A stretch of DNA of 55,156 nt, taken from contig JANRLY010000022.1 of assembly GCA_033762075.1 (NCBI GenBank), positions 1 to 55,156 of the forward strand, written 5' to 3'. The notes under the pieces are model-generated. The model saw nothing but the letters and a program-made list of their open reading frames with translations, had not been told where the DNA came from and did not search any database. Below are positions 1 to 8,928 of the stretch, piece by piece; the stretch's first letter is position 1, and each line of letters starts with the position of its first letter. The position numbers and the translations under genes are program-made. Origin of the DNA: VFKI01 sp033762075 (GTDB lineage Bacteria > Pseudomonadota > Gammaproteobacteria > DSM-16500).

Positions 1-2060
1 CCACTGCTGATATCACCGCACGTGATCTGACAGTCACAGCAACAGGCATCAACAAAGTTTACGATGCAACCACAGCTGCAACTGTCACATTATCTGATAA
101 CAGAATTTCTGGTGATGTCTTCACTGATTCATACACTTCAGCATCATTCGCTGATAAGAATGTGGGTACAGGTAAGACAGTTTCAGTCTCTGGTATTGCA
201 ATCAGTGGAACAGATGCTGGCAACTATAACTTAACCAACACAACAGCAACGACAACAGCTGATATCACTGCACGTAACTTAACTGTCACTGCAACCGGCA
301 TCAACAAAGTTTACGATGCAACCACAGCTGCAACTGTCACATTATCTGACAACAGAGTTGCAGGCGATGTCTTCACCACCGAAACATACAGCAGTGCATC
401 ATTCGCTGATAAGAATGTTGGCACAGCGAAGACAGTTTCAGTCTCTGGCATTGCAATCTCTGGCGGTGATGCAAGCAATTACACCTTCAACACAACAGCA
501 ACAACGACTGCTAACATCACAGCACGCGCATTAACCATCAGTGCAACAGGTACAAACAAAGTTTACGACGGCAATACAACAGCAACAGTTACATTATCTG
601 ACAACAGAGTTGCAGGCGATGTCTTCACCACAGAAACTTACAGCAGTGCAACATTCGCTGATAAGAATGTTGGCACAGCGAAGACAGTATCAGTCTCTGG
701 CATTGCAATCTCTGGCGGTGATGCAAGCAATTACACCTTCAACACAACAGCAACGACGACTGCAAACATCACAGCACGCGCATTAACCATCAGTGCAACA
801 GGTATTAACAAAGTTTACGACGGCAATACAACAGCAACAGTTACATTATCTGACAACAGAGTTGCAGGCGATGTCTTCACCACCGAAACTTACAGCAGTG
901 CATCATTCGCTGATAAGAATGTTGGCACAGCGAAGACAGTTTCAGTCTCTGGCATTGCAATCTCTGGCGGTGATGCAAGCAATTACACCTTCAACACAAC
1001 AGCAACGACGACAGCTAACATCACAGCACGTCCACTCAATGTCACTGCAGCTGGCAATGACAGAACTTACGATGCAACAACCACAGCAACAGCCACATTC
1101 TCTGATAATCGTATTGCCGGCGATGTATTCACCTATAACTACACCGCGAACTTCAGCGACAAGAACGTCGGCACTGGCAAGACAATCAACATCAGCGGTA
1201 TCTCACTTGTCGGAACCGATGCAGGCAACTATAGCCTTGCTTCTACCCCAGCCTCATCAACAGCTAATATCACAGCCTATACACTGGTTGTAACAGCAAC
1301 AGGCAACAACAAAGTTTACGATGGCACAACAACAGCAACTGTTACACTCGCTGACAATCGTACAGGCGCCATGCTTTCCGATAACTTGAATAAAGCTTAT
1401 ACAAGCGCAACATTCACCACTGGCAAGAACGTTGGCACTGCAAAACCAATCTCTGTCTCTGGTATTACCATCAGTGGTACTGATGCAAGCAACTACGCGT
1501 TAGCCAATACAACTGCCACTGCAACAGCTAACATCACTGCACGTCCAATTACGGTCACTGCAACAACAAACACCAAGACCTATGATGGCAATATCACAGC
1601 TGCTGCTACAGCGACAATTACGAGCGGTACACTTGCCTCAGGTGATTCAGCTACCTTCACAGAAACTTATAACAATAAGAATGCAGGAACCGGCAAGACA
1701 CTGATCCCAACTGGTAGTGTCACTGATGGCAATAGCGGCGCAAACTATCAAATCACTTTTGTGAACAATACAACAGGCATCATTAACCCACGCAGCTTGA
1801 CTGTTAGCGCTACCGGCCAAGACAAAGTCTATGATGGCACCACAACTGCTACCGTCACATTGTCTGATGATCGCATTGCAGGCGACACAGTCAACACAAC
1901 TTATGCAGCCGCCAACTTTAATGATCCAACTGTCGGCACCAACAAACCAGTTAATGTCACAGGTATTGCAGTCAGTGGCGGTATCGATGCCGGCAACTAT
2001 ACCCTTGCTAATACCACAGCAACCACCACAGCAAGCATTACCCCAGCCAGTCTCTGCAGC
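1..2060 (+). repeat. Eight tandem ~250-bp YDG coding repeats
   Basis: The equivalent Lys/Arg codon of the KVYD core lies at about 54, 306, 558, 810, 1059, 1311, 1575 and 1824. The spacing is 252, 252, 252, 249, 252, 264 and 249 bases, always a multiple of three. Units starting near 306, 558 and 810 are almost identical at the DNA level; later units are more diverged. In-frame expansion or contraction by recombination would change repeat number without breaking the gene. The array probably continues upstream of the window. Confidence 0.9.
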
Positions 2061-5000
2061 GGCGGCAATATCTGCTTGAACTCCTTCGCTGATGTCCAAA
2101 CCTATGGCACACTCAGTGGCGGCGTCTGGACAGTTATCGCACCAATCAACATTCTCGTCGGTGGCAATGTCATCAACGGTACCAGTCAATTAGTCCTAAA
2201 AGCCGGCACCACACAAAATGGCGACATCATCCAACTGACCGGCGGCATGCTTAACGTGAATACACTAAAACTTTATGCTGGTACAACTAGCTATACCGGC
2301 AATGTTGGTAGCAGCACGACGCCACTGCTCACCACAGTTTCTAACTTACAAGCCACCACTAATGGCAGCATCTTCCTGCAAGATGTCGGTAATTTGAGTT
2401 TCACAGGTACTGGTATTTCAACTGGTTCATCCCCAACCGCCCAAGCCGTAATCACAGCCAGCGGTCGTATTAACCAATCATCAGGTGCAAACCTCAATAC
2501 CGCTAAAGCCGTTATTACGGCAGTCAATGGCATCTATCTCAGAAACAGCAGCAACAATGCGGCAATCGTCGAGTTATATAACTCTTCCAGCCCAGCCAAC
2601 CGCACCAGCAGCGTTCTCTATCGTAGCGGTGTAGATGTCATTATCAGCGGCAGCAACACCGGTGGTCGCTTCAGAGTTGAAGCCCCAGGCCACACTGTCA
2701 CACTTGGCAACGTCACCTCTGGCAATAACAGAAATGTCAGGATCATTGCTGAAAATATCATCGTCAGCGCAGGTGCCACCATCAGCGCTGGACGTGTCGC
2801 TTGGTTTGAAGCTGGCAATAACATCACCCTGAATAACAACAGCACCATTCTCGCTGGCACAAGTGGGCTCGGTGCAGATGATATCGCCTACATTAATGCT
2901 GACGACGCTGATTTCGTTGCAGAAACAGATCCTATCGAAAATTCCGAATGGAACATGAGCAGTCAAGAAAACATTCGCTTTATTGCTGATAACAACATCA
3001 CCACAGGCAATAACGTCACTATGACAGCTTCAGGCAGAAACCTGCTGCTGCAAGCTGACAGCATCACCATTGGCAACAACAATAGCTTAAATGCTGCGAT
3101 TAACATGCACCTGAATACAAATAATGGCAACCTCACAGTTGGCACAAATGGCACACTCTTTGCTGACAGAAAACTGGATATCAATGCAGACGGTAATGTC
3201 CTCCTTGCTAGCAGATTACTCAGCGAAAACTGGATTGAAATTGATGCCGATGGCAGCATCACCCAAACTGCAGGCATCCTGAAAGCACCCACAATTGATC
3301 TGAGTGCTAAAGGCGGTATCAATTTACCCGGACAAAATCTCGCCGCTGAAATCGATCTGCATAACTCTACCAGTGGCAACATCTTAGTCACATTGGGTGC
3401 GGCTAGCACAGTAACCGGTGACAACGATGCTCTAGGCGGTCACGTCACCATCAGCGCACCAACAAGCAGCCTGACCATCGGCGCATTTACCGCTAATTCA
3501 AATAGCACTTACCATGCCAACATGAACTTTAGCGCAGCGGGCGACCTCATCATCAATGGAAACGTCAGGAATACAGATGGGAATATCAGCATGATCGCTA
3601 ATCAAAGCATCTATCTCAACAAGAGCCTCGCCATCAACCGTGGTGCTCTTAACATGCAAGCAGGTGACACGATTTATGTCAATGATGCCATTGGCGCTGT
3701 AAACAGTAATACCACCACCTTACAAGCTAGCAATGCAATCCGCTTTAACGATTCGTTTGCAGCTGCTAATAGCACAGTGACTGTAAATGCCACTAACTTA
3801 ATTGAAATCAATTATGGTGGCGGCATTGATACTGGCAGCATGAGTTTCACCGCCAATACGATTACCATGAATGATAGAATGGATGCTGATTACGCAACAT
3901 TAAGCTTCAATGCAAGCACATTGACTATCAATGATGAACTGAACATCAATCACAGCACCCTGAATTTGTCAGCCACTGGAGCAATGAATCTCAACTATCT
4001 CGACGCCAGCTACAGCACCATCAACATAAATGCTAACAGCCTACAATTGCATGGTGTTATCGTCGCTAACGACAGCACCTTTGGATTGAATGTCACGAGT
4101 AGCGCTACTATTAATGATGAAATTGCAATAACAAGAAGCTCACTAACATTGAATGCAGCCACCATCAACGTCAATGCTGATGTCGCAGGAACAGACGGCA
4201 CGATTACGTTAACCAGCACAGGTGCTATGACTATCAACAGTGAATTAGGCATCTTACGCGGCACGATGAATATTTCTGGTAGTACAGTGACGGTAAACAG
4301 TATCCTGAATATCAATGCCACCAGCACTATGAATGTCAATGCTTCCGGTAACATTGTCATCAACTCTGCCTTCTGGTTGAAAGGTAGCAATGCAAGCAAT
4401 ACGGGCACATTGAACCTGACGTCATCCACCGGTGCAATCACCATCAATGCTGCACGTACCACGGGCAATAATTACGGTCATCTGAATGTGAACGCTAACA
4501 CTATTAATCTTAACGCCAGCCTTACTACCACAAAAGGTAATCAAAATTGGAATGGTAACTTAGTATTGGGTGGTAATATTTCACTGACTGCAGCTAATAT
4601 CCAATTCAGCAGTATCAATGCACCAACACGTCAATTAACACTGAATGCTGAAACCAATATTTCCGCCACTGGCAGCGTGAACCTAGGTGGCTTTATCCTG
4701 ACGGGTGGCAACTGGGTACAAACAGGTAGCCTACCCACCTTCACAGCAACTGATTTCCGTCTGACAGCCGGCACCTTCCTGCGCGCAACAAGCGGCAATG
4801 GCAATAGCAACACCACCCCATGGCTATTAAATGATATCTTTGGCTTACAAGGTATGGCAACTTTAATTACCAAGCACTTCAAACTCGCTAACAATATTAA
4901 TGGCACCGGCACAGCAAACTGGAACAGTGGCACTGGCTTCGTACCAATCGGTACTAATGGTACCAATAAAAACTTTACCGGAAGCTTCAATGGTAACGGC

Positions 5001-5591
5001 TACACCATCAGCAGCCTGACAATCAATCGTGCTGGCAGTGATTATGTCGGTCTCTTTGGCTTCGTCGGCACAAGCGGTGTTGTCAGCAACTTTACCCTGA
5101 CTATTTCACAACTGATGGGGCGCGATTTTGTAGGCGGTATTGCAGGTTATAACAAAGGCACTATCCAAAACTATGTTGTATCAAACGACAATGATATCAC
5201 TGGCCGTGACTATGTTGGCGGTATCGCAGGTTACAACACAGGCACGATTGAAGATGTTACCTCAAGCAACAATGATATTTACGGCGATGACAATCTCGGC
5301 GGCATCGCAGGATATAATACCGGCACGATTGATGACAGCACTTCATATAACAACAACATCAATGGTGACACAAATATTGGCGGCTTAGTCGGAGAAAATG
5401 GTACTGGCGGCACAGTCACTGACAGCAGCTCAACTTACAATGACATCATTACCAGTTCCATTAGCACCACAGGCACACTGATTGGTGTTAACAGCCGCAA
5501 TAATGCTACGTATATCAGCAGCGACACCGCGTCAAACAATACCATCAATTCTGTTTCTAGCGGTCTTGCTAAAGTCGGCTTGCAGAAATAA
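1..5591 (+). CDS. YDG-repeat filamentous-haemagglutinin-like adhesin, 3' part
   Basis: The reading frame is open from base 3 with no start, so the 5' end lies outside the window; about 1860 residues are visible. The first ~680 residues are tandem YDG/MBG-type repeats built around KVYDGTTTATVTLSDNR. A long low-complexity Asn/Ser/Thr-rich stretch follows, with short alternating hydrophobic positions that suggest a beta-helix. Near the end are three or four GLUG-like motifs (GGIAGYNTGTI and variants, about 5130-5400). There is no C-terminal autotransporter barrel and the protein stops at KVGLQK. These features fit a secreted surface adhesin exported by two-partner secretion. The N-terminal secretion domain and the partner transporter are not in view, so the export route is an inference. 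The last 23 bases overlap the convergent rlmB gene. Confidence 0.85.
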   Translation, partial: TADITARDLTVTATGINKVYDATTAATVTLSDNRISGDVFTDSYTSASFADKNVGTGKTVSVSGIAISGTDAGNYNLTNTTATTTADITARNLTVTATGINKVYDATTAATVTLSDNRVAGDVFTTETYSSASFADKNVGTAKTVSVSGIAISGGDASNYTFNTTATTTANITARALTISATGTNKVYDGNTTATVTLSDNRVAGDVFTTETYSSATFADKNVGTAKTVSVSGIAISGGDASNYTFNTTATTTANITARALTISATGINKVYDGNTTATVTLSDNRVAGDVFTTETYSSASFADKNVGTAKTVSVSGIAISGGDASNYTFNTTATTTANITARPLNVTAAGNDRTYDATTTATATFSDNRIAGDVFTYNYTANFSDKNVGTGKTINISGISLVGTDAGNYSLASTPASSTANITAYTLVVTATGNNKVYDGTTTATVTLADNRTGAMLSDNLNKAYTSATFTTGKNVGTAKPISVSGITISGTDASNYALANTTATATANITARPITVTATTNTKTYDGNITAAATATITSGTLASGDSATFTETYNNKNAGTGKTLIPTGSVTDGNSGANYQITFVNNTTGIINPRSLTVSATGQDKVYDGTTTATVTLSDDRIAGDTVNTTYAAANFNDPTVGTNKPVNVTGIAVSGGIDAGNYTLANTTATTTASITPASLCSGGNICLNSFADVQTYGTLSGGVWTVIAPINILVGGNVINGTSQLVLKAGTTQNGDIIQLTGGMLNVNTLKLYAGTTSYTGNVGSSTTPLLTTVSNLQATTNGSIFLQDVGNLSFTGTGISTGSSPTAQAVITASGRINQSSGANLNTAKAVITAVNGIYLRNSSNNAAIVELYNSSSPANRTSSVLYRSGVDVIISGSNTGGRFRVEAPGHTVTLGNVTSGNNRNVRIIAENIIVSAGATISAGRVAWFEAGNNITLNNNSTILAGTSGLGADDIAYINADDADFVAETDPIENSEWNMSSQENIRFIADNNITTGNNVTMTASGRNLLLQADSITIGNNNSLNAAINMHLNTNNGNLTVGTNGTLFADRKLDINADGNVLLASRLLSENWIEIDADGSITQTAGILKAPTIDLSAKGGINLPGQNLAAEIDLHNSTSGNILVTLGAASTVTGDNDALGGHVTISAPTSSLTIGAFTANSNSTYHANMNFSAAGDLIINGNVRNTDGNISMIANQSIYLNKSLAINRGALNMQAGDTIYVNDAIGAVNSNTTTLQASNAIRFNDSFAAANSTVTVNATNLIEINYGGGIDTGSMSFTANTITMNDRMDADYATLSFNASTLTINDELNINHSTLNLSATGAMNLNYLDASYSTININANSLQLHGVIVANDSTFGLNVTSSATINDEIAITRSSLTLNAATINVNADVAGTDGTITLTSTGAMTINSELGILRGTMNISGSTVTVNSILNINATSTMNVNASGNIVINSAFWLKGSNASNTGTLNLTSSTGAITINAARTTGNNYGHLNVNANTINLNASLTTTKGNQNWNGNLVLGGNISLTAANIQFSSINAPTRQLTLNAETNISATGSVNLGGFILTGGNWVQTGSLPTFTATDFRLTAGTFLRATSGNGNSNTTPWLLNDIFGLQGMATLITKHFKLANNINGTGTANWNSGTGFVPIGTNGTNKNFTGSFNGNGYTISSLTINRAGSDYVGLFGFVGTSGVVSNFTLTISQLMGRDFVGGIAGYNKGTIQNYVVSNDNDITGRDYVGGIAGYNTGTIEDVTSSNNDIYGDDNLGGIAGYNTGTIDDSTSYNNNINGDTNIGGLVGENGTGGTVTDSSSTYNDIITSSISTTGTLIGVNSRNNATYISSDTASNNTINSVSSGLAKVGLQK

Positions 5592-6330
5592 TCAACCGCT
5601 GCCTAACCACTTCACACAAAAAAATCCCGGTGGCTACTGAAACATTTAAACTCGAAACAGCGCCTTGCATGGGAATTTTTAAAAGTCCATCACAACATTC
5701 TCGTGTTAAACGTCGCAACCCTGTTCCTTCTGCGCCCATCACAAGCGCAACTGAACCCGTTAAATTTTCTTCATAAAGTGTTTTTGCAGCCTCTGCATCA
5801 GCACCGTAAATCCAAATATTATTTTCTTTTAAAAATGATAATGTACGCGATAAATTTGTCACTTGAATAAAAGGTACTGTCTCTGCTGCACCTGAAGCCA
5901 CTTTTGCAACTGTCTCTGTCAACCCTACTGAACGATCTCGGGGTGCAATGACTGCATGAACGCCTAATGCATCGGCAGTGCGCAAACAAGCGCCTAAATT
6001 ATGCGGATCTTGCACGCCATCTAAAATTAAAAATAAAACTGGGCCGCTCAATGCAGCAATCATATCAGCCAAATCATTTTCAGAAAATGATTTGCTCCGA
6101 TGACAAGACGCCATCACTCCCTGATGTCGATCAGAATGCGTTAATTGTGTCAACGCATTGCGTGTTGTGAGCTCAATAGGAATGTGCGCTGCTTCAGCCA
6201 AATCGATGAGTGATTGAATTTTTTGGTCCATGCGTTCTTTTGCAACGTGCAAGCGCATAATGCGCGAGGGATTTTTATCCAACAAGCTTTTTACTGCATG
6301 GATGCCGTAGATGTATTGGGATTTTTTCAT
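5569..6330 (-). CDS. rlmB: 23S rRNA (guanosine-2'-O-)-methyltransferase RlmB
   Basis: This 253-residue SpoU/TrmH-family (SPOUT) methyltransferase is the usual length for RlmB, which methylates G2251 of 23S rRNA using SAM. The N-terminal substrate-binding domain begins YIYGIHAVKSLL. The knotted catalytic domain carries ILDGVQDPHNLGACLRTAD, VMGAEGTGLRRL and a final SSLNVSVATGIFL motif, all typical of the family. The start ATG overlaps the rnr stop by 4 nt (ATGA), and rnr-rlmB is a common gammaproteobacterial gene pair. The C-terminus runs 23 bases into the convergent adhesin gene, with no room for a terminator between them. Confidence 0.95.
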   Translation of the reverse strand: MKKSQYIYGIHAVKSLLDKNPSRIMRLHVAKERMDQKIQSLIDLAEAAHIPIELTTRNALTQLTHSDRHQGVMASCHRSKSFSENDLADMIAALSGPVLFLILDGVQDPHNLGACLRTADALGVHAVIAPRDRSVGLTETVAKVASGAAETVPFIQVTNLSRTLSFLKENNIWIYGADAEAAKTLYEENLTGSVALVMGAEGTGLRRLTRECCDGLLKIPMQGAVSSLNVSVATGIFLCEVVRQRLIISASRL

Positions 6331-8591
6331 GATTTTTTAGATTTCTTTTTTGATTTCTCTTTTGATTTCGATCTTGATTTAGATTTTCTTTTAGATTGAT
6401 TTTGTTTACCCGGCTGCTTTGCTTCGGAATTATTTTCTTCCTCTGCCAATACAAAATCCATTTGACGCTGATCCAAATCAACACGTGCCACTAAAATCGT
6501 GATAGGTTGACCTAAACGATAACGCACACCCGAACGTTCCGCGTAAATTTCGTGACGCAGCGGATCAAAATGATAATAATCATTGGGCAATTGACTAATA
6601 TGCACCAACCCTTCAACAAAAATATCATTTAACTGAACAAATATCCCAAAACTTGTCACGCTTGAAATAACACCCGGAAATGTTTGCCCGACTTTATCCA
6701 ACATATACTCGCATTTCAACCAATCAATCGCTTCACGCGTTGCATCATCTGCTCGACGTTCTGTCATCGAGCAATGTTCACCATATTTTTCAAATACAGT
6801 TTCGCTTTCGTTTTTTAATTTTTTATTGCGCAAAATCGCACGAATAGAACGATGCACTAATAAATCAGGATAGCGGCGAATCGGCGAAGTAAAATGTGCA
6901 TACGCATCAAAAGCTAATCCAAAATGGCCTTCGTTATGCGGGCTGTAAACAGCTTGCGAAAGCGAACGCAATAAAACCGTTTGAATCATATTTGCATCAG
7001 GACGCTCACCGATAGAATTTAATAAGACGGCATAGTCGAGGGGTTGTGGTTTTTCCCCACCAGGCAATGTCAGCGCAAGTTCATTTAAAAATTTGCGCAC
7101 ATCTTCGAGCTTTTCAGGAGTTGGGCCACGATGTACGCGATACAATCCTGGATATTCTTTTTTTAATAAAAATTTAGCTGCGCAAATGTTAGCGGATAAC
7201 ATACATTCTTCGATGACGCGATGCGCATCGTTACGCTCAGATTGAATGATGCGATCAATTTTACGATCTGCGCCAAAAATAATTTTCGTTTCTGGTAAAT
7301 CAAAATCAATCGAGCCACGTTTTTTGCGTGCACGCGCAAGCACACGATACACAGCAAAAAGTTCAAAGAGATGAGGAACTAAATCACCATGCTTTTTACG
7401 TAAAACAGGATCGCCCTTAACAATGGATGCGTAAACTTCATTGTAAGTTAATCGTGCGCGGGATTTGAAAACAGCCTCGTGAAATTCATAATGGGTAATT
7501 TTACCGGCCTGATCAAGGTGCATTTCGCAGGCAATGGCTAAGCGATTCACATCTGGATTGAGCGAACATAGTCCGTTGGATAATTTTTCCGGCAACATGG
7601 GGATGACGCGCCCCGGGAAATAAACTGAATTACCGCGATTCAATGCTTCGCGATCTAATGCGGTATCAGGACGTACGTAATGACTCACATCGGCTATCGC
7701 AACAAATAGGGTCCAACCACGCGAAGTCTTTTCACAATAAACAGCGTCGTCAAAATCTTTTGCATCTTCACCATCAATTGTCACAAAAGGTAAATCAAGC
7801 AAATCAACACGGCCTTGAAAAGCATCTTCTGGGACATGCTCAGCAAAATGGGATGCTTCAGATAAAACTTCATCAGGCCATTCGTGTGGCAAATCATGGT
7901 TACGAATCGCCAAATCAATTTCCATGCCAGGCGCCATGTGATCGCCGATCACTTCGATGACTTCCCCCACTGGACGTGCTGTTGCACTCGGCTGAGTTGT
8001 AATTCGAATGACAACCATTTGGCCATTTTTGGCGCCGTGCATAGCTTCTGGTGGTATTAAAATATCTTGGGTGATACGGGTATTCGAAGGCTGAAGGAAT
8101 GCAACGCCAGATTCGATAATAAGACGGCCTGCTAATTCATTGGTATTATGCTTGGTGACTTCAACAATCGCCCCCTCACGACGGCCACGTTGATCGATAC
8201 CGATCACCCGTGCCAATACATGATCTTCATGAAACACACGCCGCATATGACGCGCATTGATGAAGAGATCATCACTACCATCATCCGGCGCGATAAAACC
8301 AAATCCATCACGATGCCCAATGACATGTCCTGCAACAAGATCCATCTTATCTGGCAAGCCAAAAGCACCGCGTCGATTTTGAATCAATTGTCCATCGCGC
8401 AGCATAGCTTTTAAACGCCGCGAAAAGGCTTCCTTCTCATGGGGTAGCGTTAACGTAAGGCCGGATAGTAGTTGACGGTAAGTTAAAGGTCGATTACTCG
8501 TGGAGAGGAACTCTATGATAAATTCACGACTGGGAACGGGATTTTCGTATTTTTCTGTTTCCCGTTGAATAAAAGGGTCTTTCTTCTTGAT
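6327..8591 (-). CDS. rnr: Ribonuclease R, apparent AUC start
   Basis: This is a 3'-5' exoribonuclease that degrades structured RNA. From an ATG at 8405 the protein has 692 residues and lacks the N-terminal winged helix. The same frame continues upstream without a stop and reads KKKDPF..RETEKYENPVPSREF, the canonical RNase R N-terminus. No ATG, GTG or TTG occurs before the upstream in-frame stop. An AUC codon at 8591-8589 precedes KKKDPF and has GAGG eight bases before it, so I place the start there (754 residues). Then follow cold-shock domains, the RNB catalytic domain (DGEDAKDFDDAV), an S1 domain and a Lys/Ser/Arg-rich tail of about 30 residues. It overlaps rlmB by ATGA. The start is an inference; the family call is firm. 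Confidence 0.93.
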   Translation of the reverse strand: MKKKDPFIQRETEKYENPVPSREFIIEFLSTSNRPLTYRQLLSGLTLTLPHEKEAFSRRLKAMLRDGQLIQNRRGAFGLPDKMDLVAGHVIGHRDGFGFIAPDDGSDDLFINARHMRRVFHEDHVLARVIGIDQRGRREGAIVEVTKHNTNELAGRLIIESGVAFLQPSNTRITQDILIPPEAMHGAKNGQMVVIRITTQPSATARPVGEVIEVIGDHMAPGMEIDLAIRNHDLPHEWPDEVLSEASHFAEHVPEDAFQGRVDLLDLPFVTIDGEDAKDFDDAVYCEKTSRGWTLFVAIADVSHYVRPDTALDREALNRGNSVYFPGRVIPMLPEKLSNGLCSLNPDVNRLAIACEMHLDQAGKITHYEFHEAVFKSRARLTYNEVYASIVKGDPVLRKKHGDLVPHLFELFAVYRVLARARKKRGSIDFDLPETKIIFGADRKIDRIIQSERNDAHRVIEECMLSANICAAKFLLKKEYPGLYRVHRGPTPEKLEDVRKFLNELALTLPGGEKPQPLDYAVLLNSIGERPDANMIQTVLLRSLSQAVYSPHNEGHFGLAFDAYAHFTSPIRRYPDLLVHRSIRAILRNKKLKNESETVFEKYGEHCSMTERRADDATREAIDWLKCEYMLDKVGQTFPGVISSVTSFGIFVQLNDIFVEGLVHISQLPNDYYHFDPLRHEIYAERSGVRYRLGQPITILVARVDLDQRQMDFVLAEEENNSEAKQPGKQNQSKRKSKSRSKSKEKSKKKSKKS

Positions 8592-8603
8592 AAATAATTC
8601 CTC
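8589..8603 (-). promoter_or_regulatory. rnr ribosome binding site and AUC start codon
   Basis: On the minus strand GAGG (8603-8600) is followed by an 8-nt spacer and ATC (8591-8589), then codons for KKKDPF. The spacing is ideal for Shine-Dalgarno pairing. This decides the start of rnr, because no standard start codon exists in the conserved N-terminal region. Confidence 0.65.
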
Positions 8604-8625
8604 AAATACTGCTCTAAAATAATGC

Positions 8626-8631
8626 TATAAG
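8626..8631 (+). promoter_or_regulatory. Possible extended -10 for the small lipoprotein gene
   Basis: TATAAG preceded by TGC (a TGN extended -10) lies 79 bases upstream of the lipoprotein ATG, in the gap divergent from rnr. No good -35 is visible, so the call is weak. Confidence 0.3.
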
Positions 8632-8709
8632 ATACACTGATACGCTCAAAATTTCCATTGTGGATTGCTTTGCGCTCAAGTAAAGTGTGCTTCGGTTAAG
8701 GAGAATAAC

Positions 8710-8916
8710 ATGAACAAAACAGGCATCCTCATCACAGCAGTCTTCGCATCCCTTCTCGCTTCTTGCACCTTATTTGGGAACCATTCCTCCCCTACTTGCA
8801 AGGAGCTTAAAAAACAAATGATCTTCACGGGCGCGACCAGCGATCGCACCACAGCCTTGCAACAAGAAGCGCAATCAGGCGGGCTGTCGAGAGCTTATCG
8901 AGATGAAGGGTGTTAA
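8710..8916 (+). CDS. Small predicted lipoprotein
   Basis: This 68-residue protein has a signal peptide (MNKTGILITAVFASLLAS) and a lipobox Cys at residue 19 (LLASC). The ATG at 8710 is chosen over an upstream in-frame start because AAGGAG lies just before it and the signal peptide begins there. The mature part is about 49 residues with CKELKKQMIFTGATSD and ends DEGC, so it carries two further cysteines. I do not recognise a named family. It is transcribed divergently from rnr. Function unknown; envelope location is inferred from the lipobox. Confidence 0.75.
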   Translation: MNKTGILITAVFASLLASCTLFGNHSSPTCKELKKQMIFTGATSDRTTALQQEAQSGGLSRAYRDEGC

Positions 8917-8928
8917 GCATTCCCTAGC

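Noticed and set aside
316..1293. Long open frames in a second frame within the adhesin repeats
   Set aside because: They repeat with the same 252-bp period and are Gln/Ser/Thr-rich shadows of the YDG repeats with no start signals of their own.
5140..5388. Alternative-frame open frame in the GLUG region
   Set aside because: It overlaps a well-supported repeat-coding frame and has no ribosome binding site.
8405..8591. Treating rnr as truncated without its winged-helix domain
   Set aside because: The missing domain is fully encoded in frame upstream; only the start codon is unusual.
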